Part shown: in pieces, positions 26,744-34,493 of the stretch
Layout: every line of letters begins with the position of its first letter
How positions within the stretch are numbered: position 1 is the stretch's first letter
NCBI GenBank assembly: GCA_016705245.1
Contig: JADIYM010000013.1
Span: forward strand, 93,683 to 157,682
Source of the DNA: Blastocatellia bacterium
Lineage (GTDB): Bacteria; Acidobacteriota; Blastocatellia; UBA7656; JADIYM01
Direction of reading: 5' to 3'
DNA: 64,000 nucleotides
Notes under the pieces: generated by a model
Database searches by the model: none
Told to the model about the DNA's origin: nothing
Seen by the model: the letters and a program-made list of their open reading frames with translations, nothing else
Made by a program: the position numbers and the translations under genes

Positions 26744-27616
26744 CTACCGTACGTTCAGGTCCCGGGCCGCGAACGTGTCGCCCTGTCGCACATCGCCCGT
26801 GTTGAATCCGCGGTTGAACCACTGCGAACGCTGCGCCGACGTTCCGTGCGTGAACGAGTCCGGCACGACGTATCCCTGGGCTTCCATCTGCAGTTTGTCG
26901 TCGCCGATCGCGCTCGCCGCCCGAAGCGCCTCTTCGATGTCACCCGGCTCGAGACTCTGGAACTTCTGCTGCGCGTGGTGCGCCCAGACGCCCGCATAAA
27001 AATCCGCCTGTAGCTCCAGTCGCACCGATAGCTGGTTGTACTCTTCCTTACTCACCTGTCCACGCATCTTGTCGACCTTTCCCGAGGTCCCGACCTGATT
27101 CTGGACGTGATGCCCGATCTCGTGCGCGATCACGTACGCTTGCGCAAAGTCGCCCTCTGCGCCGTGACGCCTTCGCAGATCCTCGAAGAAACTCAGATCG
27201 ATGTAGACCGTTTCGTCGGCCGGACAATAGAACGGTCCGACGGCCGCCGAGGCGTTGCCGCACGCCGACTGCACGCTGCCCGTAAAGATCACCAGCTTCG
27301 GTTCCCGGTAGGTTCGCCCCAGCTTCTGGAACTGCTCCCTCCAGATCTCCTCGGTATCGGCGAGCACCACGCCGACGAACTGCTTCCACTCGTCTTCCTG
27401 CGGATTCGTCGCCACAGGTGCACCCTGTTCGCCGCCAGGCGCCTGCCCCTGCTGCGGCAGTTGTTCCAGAAGCTGGCGTGGATCCGCGCCGAGCAGCAAC
27501 GCGATGATGAAGATGACGATAGTGCCAAGTCCGCCCCCGATCGCAAGGCCGCCACCGCGCGACATGCCGCGGCGGTCCTCGATGTTCTGACTCTGCCGCC
27601 GATTCTTCCACAGCAT
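26744..27616 (-). CDS. YpfJ-family neutral zinc metallopeptidase
   Basis: 290 aa. The start at 27616 is set by AAGGGGG about 7 nt upstream and by the family opening (MLWKNRRQSQNIEDRRG); the longer frame upstream overlaps the divergent glycosyltransferase. A cytoplasmic N-terminus and one transmembrane helix (IGGGLGTIVIFIIALLLG) precede a periplasmic domain. Conserved features: FCPADETVYIDL-like segment (YCPADETVYIDLSFFEDL in two parts), the zinc motif AHEIGHHVQN (HExxH), and the downstream ligand region RLELQADFYAGVWAH. C-terminal FTHGTSAQRSQWFNRGF is also diagnostic. Substrates are unknown. It lies divergent from a GT2 gene. Confidence 0.9.
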   Translation of the reverse strand: MLWKNRRQSQNIEDRRGMSRGGGLAIGGGLGTIVIFIIALLLGADPRQLLEQLPQQGQAPGGEQGAPVATNPQEDEWKQFVGVVLADTEEIWREQFQKLGRTYREPKLVIFTGSVQSACGNASAAVGPFYCPADETVYIDLSFFEDLRRRHGAEGDFAQAYVIAHEIGHHVQNQVGTSGKVDKMRGQVSKEEYNQLSVRLELQADFYAGVWAHHAQQKFQSLEPGDIEEALRAASAIGDDKLQMEAQGYVVPDSFTHGTSAQRSQWFNRGFNTGDVRQGDTFAARDLNVR

Positions 27617-27779
27617 CCGGTTCGCCCCCTTAGCGTGTCGGTCGAACGCGCAGTCCACGTCGCGTCGGAATCCATTCTGTCGAACAGTCGCCGCAGGATC
27701 AACCGACCGTGCGCCGTAGCCCGAGCTTTGCGCGATCCGTCCGCGCATGCGATAAACCACCCCGGCGCGGTCGCCAACC

Positions 27780-28538
27780 ATGAAGATCACCGCCACGGTC
27801 ATTTCGCTCAACGAGGAGCGCCGCATCAGCGCGGCTCTCGAATCGCTCGCATGGGCCGACGAGATCGTCGTCGTTGACTCGGGCTCTAGCGACCGAACCG
27901 TCGAGGTTGCATCGACGTTCACCGACCGGGTCCTGCACAATCCGTGGCCCGGGTACGCGGCTCAGAAGAACTACGCAGCCGCAGCGGCGACGAACGACTG
28001 GGTCTTCTCTCTCGATGCCGACGAAGTCGTCACCGAAGATCTCGCCGCATCGATCCTTGCGCTTCGCGCTCGCGGGCCCGACCGCTCCGGCTACCGAATG
28101 GCCAGGCGCGCCTGGTACATCGATCGCTGGATTCGTTTCAGCGGCTGGTACCCGGACTGGCAGGTCCGCCTCTATGACCGGCGAGTCGGCAGGTTCGACG
28201 GCGAGTTCGTCCACGAATCCGTGTCGATTCCGACGGCCACCGGCACGCTTGAAGGCGACATCGAACATTTCACGGTCGACAGTCTCGGCGACCACCATCG
28301 CCGAATCGACGGCTACACGACGCTCGCCGCACGAGCGCGTACCGCCCGGGGTCGGAAATTCTCGGCTCTTCGCGCGGTCGGGCAGCCCCCGCTGACGTTT
28401 CTGCAGACCTACCTGCTCAGGCAGGGATTTCGCGACGGAGCCGCCGGTCTCGCCATTGCAGGCTTTGCGGCCTACTACGTTTTCATGCGCGAGATGAAGA
28501 TGCGCTTCCAGGCCGGCGGCGATGAGGATGCCGGCTGA
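27780..28538 (+). CDS. Family 2 glycosyltransferase (WaaE/KdtX-like)
   Basis: 252 aa, cytoplasmic or membrane-associated. GT-A fold: ITATVISLNEERRI at the start, IVVVDSGSSDRT, GYAAQKNYA, and the metal-binding FSLDADEVV (D-x-D). WYPDWQVRLYDR and DGEFVHESV are typical of lipopolysaccharide-core heptosyl or glucosyl transferases of the WaaE type. A hydrophobic C-terminal patch (LAIAGFAAYYVFM) probably anchors it. Likely role: transfer of a sugar to lipid A core or another surface glycan. Its 3' end overlaps the next gene if that gene starts at 28522. Confidence 0.87.
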   Translation: MKITATVISLNEERRISAALESLAWADEIVVVDSGSSDRTVEVASTFTDRVLHNPWPGYAAQKNYAAAAATNDWVFSLDADEVVTEDLAASILALRARGPDRSGYRMARRAWYIDRWIRFSGWYPDWQVRLYDRRVGRFDGEFVHESVSIPTATGTLEGDIEHFTVDSLGDHHRRIDGYTTLAARARTARGRKFSALRAVGQPPLTFLQTYLLRQGFRDGAAGLAIAGFAAYYVFMREMKMRFQAGGDEDAG

Positions 28539-29916
28539 GATGGCCGCGTTCGTCGACCTTCTGCGACTCCGGATGACTATGGGGGTCCGCTGGTTCCGCG
28601 CAGAGAGCTTCACGATCGTCGTGATGGCGCCGCTCGTCGTGGGCGGAGCCGCGCTCATCTTCGAACCGTTCATCGCCGACGCGGCCCGAATTGCACGCGA
28701 GGGCGGGCTGCCGTGGCTCGCGAACCGCCAGCTCGCTCTGGCTGGCATCGCATCCATCGCCCTCATCGTAGCCCGACTCTCGGGAACGATCCGCGACGCC
28801 TACGCTATCCGCGAGTCGGACTTCGCGCTCGATTCGCTTCCGATCGGTCCGATCGCGCTCGCGCACGACACGCTGATACGGCGCGTTGCAAAAGCGATGC
28901 CGGTCGCAGCCGCCTTGATGATCGGCGCCGCGCTTGCGGCTCCGGAAGGGGCCGGACGCATAGCGACCGCACGGGGAATCGCTGGCTCCGCGCTGCTCTA
29001 TGCTTGCGCGCTCGCCGTCGTCGAGACGGGTTGCGCGATGCTCGCCGTGCGCTTGCGGGTCGTGCGGCCGATTCGACTGGCGTTGGTCACTGTCGCTGCC
29101 GGTGTCGCGGCCGTAGCGATCGGCGATGCAGCCGTCTGGATGGCACCCGTCGTGGTCGTGCTCGGATACGCGGCAACGATCGTTGCGTTTCGTCGATGGC
29201 GCGTTGCCGACAGGGATGCGGCCCGGCACGCACTCGCTAAGGCGCGCCGGTCGAGCGTGCGTGCCGAGCGGCTCGCGGACCGTTTCTTCGGGCCGCGAAT
29301 TGGTGCACAGGTAATTCGCGACCTCCGCCTCGCGCGACGCGGATTCTCGTCGGCGGTATACGCGTCGATCGGCCTCGCCGTCGTCGTGCCCGGAGCCGCG
29401 GCGTGGCTCGCCGACCGCTTCGACCTGTCGGCGGCTTCCCGTTTTCGTGCGGCTGGCGCGGCGACAGCCGCCTCGGCGTTCGCGCTTGCCGCGCTCACCC
29501 ACGCACTGGTGGCGTACGAACGACCGCGCGTGTGGATCGACCTCGTCTCGGGAGTGTCAAAGGAGGAGTTCCCGCGTGCCCGCCTCTGGACGGCGCGATT
29601 ACTCGCGGCGCCTGCCTTCGCGGTGGGGCTTATCGCGGCGATCGCCTCCGACGTCCCGTTGGGATTCCTGTCGGTCGCGACGCTGGCTTGGGCGACGTGG
29701 GCGACAGCGTCGCTCACGGGCGTGCTCTGCTACGAGTTGAAGGAGCGGCCGGCTGCGGGACTCGTCCTCGCTGCGGTGCTCGCCGGTGGTGTCTCGCTAC
29801 TGATCGTCGTCAATGAACCATTCGAGCTGATGTGGTACTTCGGGATCTTTGCGTACGTCTACGCCATGTTCCATCTCGAAGCCCGAGCCGGCGACAAGGT
29901 CGCCTGGGCTGAGTGA
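28522..29916 (+). CDS. Polytopic membrane protein of unknown function
   Basis: 464 aa with about 11-12 hydrophobic segments and many Ala, Val and Arg residues. I do not recognise a named family. The arrangement of helices separated by a basic cytoplasmic loop (residues about 230-275, RARRSSVRAERLADRF) resembles ABC-2-type export permeases, but no ATPase is adjacent. Several Met codons are possible starts: 28522 and 28528 inside the glycosyltransferase gene, and 28540 just after its stop. A GATGAGG stretch could act as ribosome site for 28540. Cotranscribed with the GT2 gene, so a surface-glycan role is a fair guess but unproven. Confidence 0.7.
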   Translation: MRMPAEMAAFVDLLRLRMTMGVRWFRAESFTIVVMAPLVVGGAALIFEPFIADAARIAREGGLPWLANRQLALAGIASIALIVARLSGTIRDAYAIRESDFALDSLPIGPIALAHDTLIRRVAKAMPVAAALMIGAALAAPEGAGRIATARGIAGSALLYACALAVVETGCAMLAVRLRVVRPIRLALVTVAAGVAAVAIGDAAVWMAPVVVVLGYAATIVAFRRWRVADRDAARHALAKARRSSVRAERLADRFFGPRIGAQVIRDLRLARRGFSSAVYASIGLAVVVPGAAAWLADRFDLSAASRFRAAGAATAASAFALAALTHALVAYERPRVWIDLVSGVSKEEFPRARLWTARLLAAPAFAVGLIAAIASDVPLGFLSVATLAWATWATASLTGVLCYELKERPAAGLVLAAVLAGGVSLLIVVNEPFELMWYFGIFAYVYAMFHLEARAGDKVAWAE

Positions 29917-29924
29917 CAGAACCG

Positions 29925-30215
29925 CGAGCCGTAGCAAGCGGCCTGCGAACGGTCGAACGGTTCCGATCACTTCTGTCCGTCCGCAACGACGAGGCTGCGG
30001 TTTCAGGCATAGTCCGTGGGACGCTCGCTACCGCTCGCGGCTCGAGGAACGGGGACGAATCCGGGTGGTCCCCGTTTTTTGAGCCGCGAGCGGTAGCGAG
30101 CGTCCCACGGACGGTCGAACGGGTCCAATCACTTCTGTCCTTCCGCAACTACGAGTCTTCGATTCAACGCGCCGTCCGCAGGCCGCTCGCTACCGCTCGC
30201 GGTTCTGTAACTCGA
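29925..30215. repeat. Nested REP/BIME cluster
   Basis: Fills most of the 441-base gap; no gene seen. Outer units: GAACCGCGAGCCGTAGCAAG (29927 on) and its reverse-strand partner ending CTCGCTACCGCTCGCGGTTC (about 30181-30205). Inner perfect 32-bp inverted repeat: arms 30012-30043 and 30081-30112. GGAACGGGGAC and GTCCCCGTTTTTT add to the inner stem, giving a terminator-like hairpin with a T-run. A conserved spacer (TTCCGATCACTTCTGTCC, CGCAACGACGAG) occurs on both sides. Confidence 0.85.
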
Positions 30216-30357
30216 GGCGGCCGACAGTGCATTGCCGGGCGCACGTGACTCGCGGAAGGGAATGTGACGAGCCCATAATCGTCTCTGTATCTGTGGCCGT
30301 TTTCTCGACTCTGATGCACACTTCGAGGTTCGAAATCCGCTTCCGAGAGTCAACGCC

Positions 30358-32808
30358 ATGAACCGCACGTCGCTCGTCGTCATCGTAGTCATCGTCGCGC
30401 TACTCGCCCCGCTGGCGCAGGCCCAACAACCGGTCGCGGCGGCGCCCGAGCTCGCCGCCTACACGGCTCTCCGCACCGTGGCGCTTTCGGGTGAGTCGTG
30501 TTCCGTCGCAAACGTCGTCCTGCGGCGCGACGCAGGCGTCTTCACCCTCAAGTCGGGCGAACTGCACTTCGTGGCTCCGGTGGAGGGACGGGTGACGGCC
30601 GCGGTGTTCCTCGGCGACGGCGAGTTCACGATGACGCCGCCGCTCGAGTGCGAGAAGAAGTCGCTCGCTATCTACACCAAAACTCCATCGATCGCGGAGC
30701 CCTTCACGGAGGCTGTTTTCCGCTTCAGCGACGAAACGTGGGCCGAGCTGAAGGAATCCGAGCGTGCGACGTTTTCGACAGGCGGCCCCCAGGCCGCACG
30801 CGCAGGTGAAGTCCTCCGCAACCACGTGAAGTACCTCCGCGAGACACTGGGGCTCAACCTGGAGCTTCGCACCTTCTCGGATCTTTATTCTAAGGAGAAG
30901 GAGCGCCACGGATACTTTGCCGCATTCCTGAAGGGCAACAACTTCCCGAAACTAGTTTTCCTGATGGATCCGCGTGGCATCGACCAGTTAGCTCCCGAAC
31001 AGGTCATGCTTGCGAGCTTCGACTCGGCAACGAACGGATTCTGGGCGGCATTTCCAATGCAGACACCTGAAGGCGGGACGGCGCTGAAAGACGCGCGAAC
31101 CTTCGATATCAAGCAGCACGACATCGACGCCACAATCAACGGCACGATGCTGACGGCGACAGACAAGGTGACACTGCGAGGCGTGCGTTCGGGCGTCCGG
31201 GTACTGCCCTTCCAGCTTTTCCCTCGATTGAGGATCTCGAAGGTCGCTGATGCGTCGGGCGCAGCGTTGCCGTTCATTCAGCAGTCGAAGGAAGAAGGGA
31301 GCGATGTCGGTGTCCTGCTTCCGACAATGCTGCCGACGGACTCCGACACCGTAGTGACGTTCGAATATGCGGGAGACGAGGCGATCAGCGATTCCGGCAA
31401 CAACAACTTCATTCTCTTGCCGCGCAGCACCTGGTATCCGAACAATGGCAGCACGGCCTTTGGGGACAGATCTCTGTTTCGAATGGCGTTTCGTGTTTCG
31501 GACAAGCTGACAATTGTCGGCACAGGCGCGCTCGCCGAACCCGAGACGGCCGAGGCCGGACAGCGAGTCTCCAAGTGGACCAGCGGGACAGTCGAGCTGG
31601 CGGTTTCGGGATTCAACCTGGGCAGGTTCAAGCGCGTGGAACAGGCCGACGCCGAATCTGGCTACACGATCGAGTTCTATGCCAACACGACGCTCCCCGA
31701 TGAACTGCGGCGTGTACAGGTCGCCGCCGAGGCTGCCGAGGCTCGAGGCGAACGGACCGATACGACTCTTGGTGCAATCTCGACGACGTCCATGGCGAAG
31801 ACCGCACTCGCCGATACCCAGAACGCCACCCGCATCTACAACGCCTACTTCGGCAAGCTGCCATACACCCGCATCGCCATCTCGCAGCAGCCGGCGATCG
31901 GCTTCGGTCAGGCCTGGCCGACGCTCGTCTACATGCCCTACTCGGCGTTTCTCGACTCGACGATCCGGACTCAGCTACTTGGAAGTGGTGGCGTGAACAC
32001 ATTCTTCCGGTACGTCGGGCCGCACGAAGTTGCTCACCAATGGTGGGGCCACGTTGTCGGGTGGGAGAGCTATCGAGACCAGTGGATGAGCGAGGGCTTC
32101 GCCGAGTTCTCGGCGTCGCTCTGGGTCGAGCGCCTCAAGGGTCCCCAGAAGCTCGCGGAGTTCTGGGAGGACCACCGCAAGCAGATTGTTCAGCCGACGC
32201 GCGCCACCGATGGCAAGGCCCCATACACGGTCGGCCCCGTGACCCAGGGCTTCCGGCTGGACTCAGGCAAAATCGGTGGCGCCTACCGATACCTCGTTTA
32301 TCCGAAGGGCGCGTACATCCTGCACATGCTGCGAATGCTCATGTTCGATCCGAAAACGGGAGACGCGGCGTTTCAGGCGATGATGAAGGACTTCATCCAG
32401 ACGCACTACAACACCGACGTCTCGACGGATGACTTCCACCGGATCGTGGCGAAGCACGTAACGCCGGCGATGAACCTCGACGGCACGGGTCGCATGGACT
32501 GGTTCTTCAATCAGTGGATCTACGGCACTGACGTCCCGACGTACGCCTTCGAATACTCGCTGCGTGACGAGGGAGGAAAAACCGTCATCGCGGGCAAGGT
32601 CACGCAGTCGGGCGTCTCAGACACGTTCCGGATGCAGGTGCCGATCTATCTCGATTTCGGCAACGGCTGGATGCGCCTCGGGACGCTTCCAATGACCGGC
32701 AACTCAAGCAAGGACTTCACGGTGCCGCTGCCGCAAAAGCCGAAGCGGGCTACGATCAACGCGCTGAGCGACGTCCTCTACGTGAACCAGACCGTGACTG
32801 CCAAGTGA
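30358..32808 (+). CDS. Secreted M1-family metallopeptidase
   Basis: 816 aa. Signal peptide residues 1-22 (VVIVVIVALLAPLAQA). An N-terminal beta-rich region (about 30-280) of no clear family and an M1 N-terminal-like domain (about 250-440) precede the catalytic domain. The zinc site is complete: H556-E557-VA-H560 in PHEVAHQWWGH with the third ligand E579 in WMSEGFAEFSA (HExxH-x18-E). The usual GxMEN exopeptidase motif of aminopeptidase N is not obvious, so endo- or exopeptidase mode is open. The C-terminal part (RMDWFFNQWIYGTDVPTY) is typical of bacterial secreted M1 proteins. Likely periplasmic or extracellular protein degradation. The gene is followed after 34 bp by murJ. Confidence 0.87.
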   Translation: MNRTSLVVIVVIVALLAPLAQAQQPVAAAPELAAYTALRTVALSGESCSVANVVLRRDAGVFTLKSGELHFVAPVEGRVTAAVFLGDGEFTMTPPLECEKKSLAIYTKTPSIAEPFTEAVFRFSDETWAELKESERATFSTGGPQAARAGEVLRNHVKYLRETLGLNLELRTFSDLYSKEKERHGYFAAFLKGNNFPKLVFLMDPRGIDQLAPEQVMLASFDSATNGFWAAFPMQTPEGGTALKDARTFDIKQHDIDATINGTMLTATDKVTLRGVRSGVRVLPFQLFPRLRISKVADASGAALPFIQQSKEEGSDVGVLLPTMLPTDSDTVVTFEYAGDEAISDSGNNNFILLPRSTWYPNNGSTAFGDRSLFRMAFRVSDKLTIVGTGALAEPETAEAGQRVSKWTSGTVELAVSGFNLGRFKRVEQADAESGYTIEFYANTTLPDELRRVQVAAEAAEARGERTDTTLGAISTTSMAKTALADTQNATRIYNAYFGKLPYTRIAISQQPAIGFGQAWPTLVYMPYSAFLDSTIRTQLLGSGGVNTFFRYVGPHEVAHQWWGHVVGWESYRDQWMSEGFAEFSASLWVERLKGPQKLAEFWEDHRKQIVQPTRATDGKAPYTVGPVTQGFRLDSGKIGGAYRYLVYPKGAYILHMLRMLMFDPKTGDAAFQAMMKDFIQTHYNTDVSTDDFHRIVAKHVTPAMNLDGTGRMDWFFNQWIYGTDVPTYAFEYSLRDEGGKTVIAGKVTQSGVSDTFRMQVPIYLDFGNGWMRLGTLPMTGNSSKDFTVPLPQKPKRATINALSDVLYVNQTVTAK

Positions 32809-32842
32809 TCGCAAGAGCATCGATTCGAACTCCGGCCGCCGG

Positions 32843-34426
32843 ATGACCTCAGCCCCGCGACAACCGCGAGCCGCGGCGTTTCTCGTCGCGGCAGGCATCA
32901 TGCTGAGTCGCGTCGCCGGACTCATCCGGCAGCGCGTCTTCGCACACTACTTCGGCAACTCGGACGTGGCCGACGCGTTCAGCGCGGCGTTCCGAATCCC
33001 GAACTTCCTGCAGAATCTCTTCGGCGAGGGCGTGCTCTCGGCGTCGTTCATTCCGGTCTACGCCCGACTCATTGCCGAAGACAACGAAGAGGAGGCCGGA
33101 CGTGTCGCCGGCGCCATCGCGTCGATCCTCTTCGTCGTCGCATCGATCCTCGTCCTTGGTGGCGTTCTCGCGACGCCGTGGCTGATCGATGCAATCGCAC
33201 CGGGATTTTCGGGCGAGAAACGCGAGTTGACGATCCGGCTCGTCGAGATCCTGTTCCCCGGCGCGGGACTGCTCGTGATGTCGGCCTGGTGCCTGGGTGT
33301 TCTAAACAGTCATCGGCACTTTTTCCTCTCCTACATCTCGCCGGTAATCTGGAACGCGGCCATGATCGCGACGCTCGTCGCATTTGGTCAGAGCCTCGAT
33401 CGGGCGTCGCTCGCCGAAGCACTCGCGTGGGGATCGGTCGTCGGCAGCGGCCTTCAGTTCGGCATTCAGCTGCCGGTCGTACTGCGACTGGCGAAACGCC
33501 TTCGGCCGTCGCTCGACGCCCGCGCGGCGAACGTCTCGACGGTTCTGCGCAACTTCGTTCCTGTCTTCATCGGTCGAGGCGTCGTGCAGATCAGCGGTTA
33601 CGTCGACACGCTGTACGCAAGCCTTCTGCAGACGGGCGCCGTCGCCGGACTCCTCTACGCGCAGACGCTCTACATGCTGCCCGTGAGCCTGTTCGGCATG
33701 TCGGTATCGGCCGCGGAGCTTCCGGCCATGTCGAGCGCCACGGGCGACAAGGAAGAAGTCGCCGTGTTTCTCCGCAAGCGGCTCGATGCCGGGCTGCGCC
33801 AGATCGCGTTCTTCATCGTGCCATCGGCGATGGCGTTCTTCGCGCTGGGTGACGTGATCTCGGGAGCGCTCTACCAGTCGGGCGAATTCGGCCGCGCCGA
33901 CGCCGTCTACGTCTGGGCGATCCTCGCGGGCGGAACCGTCGGTCTGCTCGCGATCACGCAGGCGCGGCTCTACTCATCGACGTTCTACGCGCTGCGCGAT
34001 ACGCGAACGCCGCTCAACTACGCGATCGTGCACGTAACTGTGTCGGCGGCGCTCGGGTGGCTGTTCGCCTTTCCGGTCACGGCGGCGCTGGGCGTCGAAC
34101 CGAAATGGGGCGCGGCGGGACTCACGGCGGCGGCCCGGCTCGGCGGCGTCGTCGAGTTTCTGCTGTTGCGGCGAGCCCTGAATCGCAGGATCGGGAGGAC
34201 AGGCCTGCCGCGAGCGTATCTCGCGAAACTGTGGGCATCGGCGACGTTTGGCGCCGCGCTAGGATGGGCGGCAAAGCTTGTCGTGGGAACGGACTGGCCA
34301 CTCCTGACGGCCGTCGCAGTGCTCGTGCCGTACGGACTCGGGTACTTCGGCGCCGCCACGCTCCTCGGTGTCCCAGAGGTGCGCAGTGCGCTTGGTCGCC
34401 TGAGACGCCTGCGAGGCGGCCGGTGA
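32843..34426 (+). CDS. murJ: MurJ-type lipid II flippase (first of two)
   Basis: 527 aa, about 14 transmembrane helices, MOP/MVF superfamily. Conserved openings: AAGIMLSRVAGLIRQRVFAHYFG and FRIPNFLQNLFGEGVLSASFIPVYARL, the MurJ signature. Later GQCL-like loop region and GRGVVQISGYVDTLYASLL follow. It moves lipid-linked peptidoglycan precursor across the inner membrane. Starts with ATG 34 bp after the M1 peptidase stop. A second, clearly divergent copy starts 67 bp downstream; which one is the essential flippase cannot be told here. Confidence 0.9.
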   Translation: MTSAPRQPRAAAFLVAAGIMLSRVAGLIRQRVFAHYFGNSDVADAFSAAFRIPNFLQNLFGEGVLSASFIPVYARLIAEDNEEEAGRVAGAIASILFVVASILVLGGVLATPWLIDAIAPGFSGEKRELTIRLVEILFPGAGLLVMSAWCLGVLNSHRHFFLSYISPVIWNAAMIATLVAFGQSLDRASLAEALAWGSVVGSGLQFGIQLPVVLRLAKRLRPSLDARAANVSTVLRNFVPVFIGRGVVQISGYVDTLYASLLQTGAVAGLLYAQTLYMLPVSLFGMSVSAAELPAMSSATGDKEEVAVFLRKRLDAGLRQIAFFIVPSAMAFFALGDVISGALYQSGEFGRADAVYVWAILAGGTVGLLAITQARLYSSTFYALRDTRTPLNYAIVHVTVSAALGWLFAFPVTAALGVEPKWGAAGLTAAARLGGVVEFLLLRRALNRRIGRTGLPRAYLAKLWASATFGAALGWAAKLVVGTDWPLLTAVAVLVPYGLGYFGAATLLGVPEVRSALGRLRRLRGGR

Positions 34427-34493
34427 AGGGTGGTACGGTGGCGACGACGCGCACCGACGCGACCGCCAATCACCGGAGCCCTGCACCTCGCGG

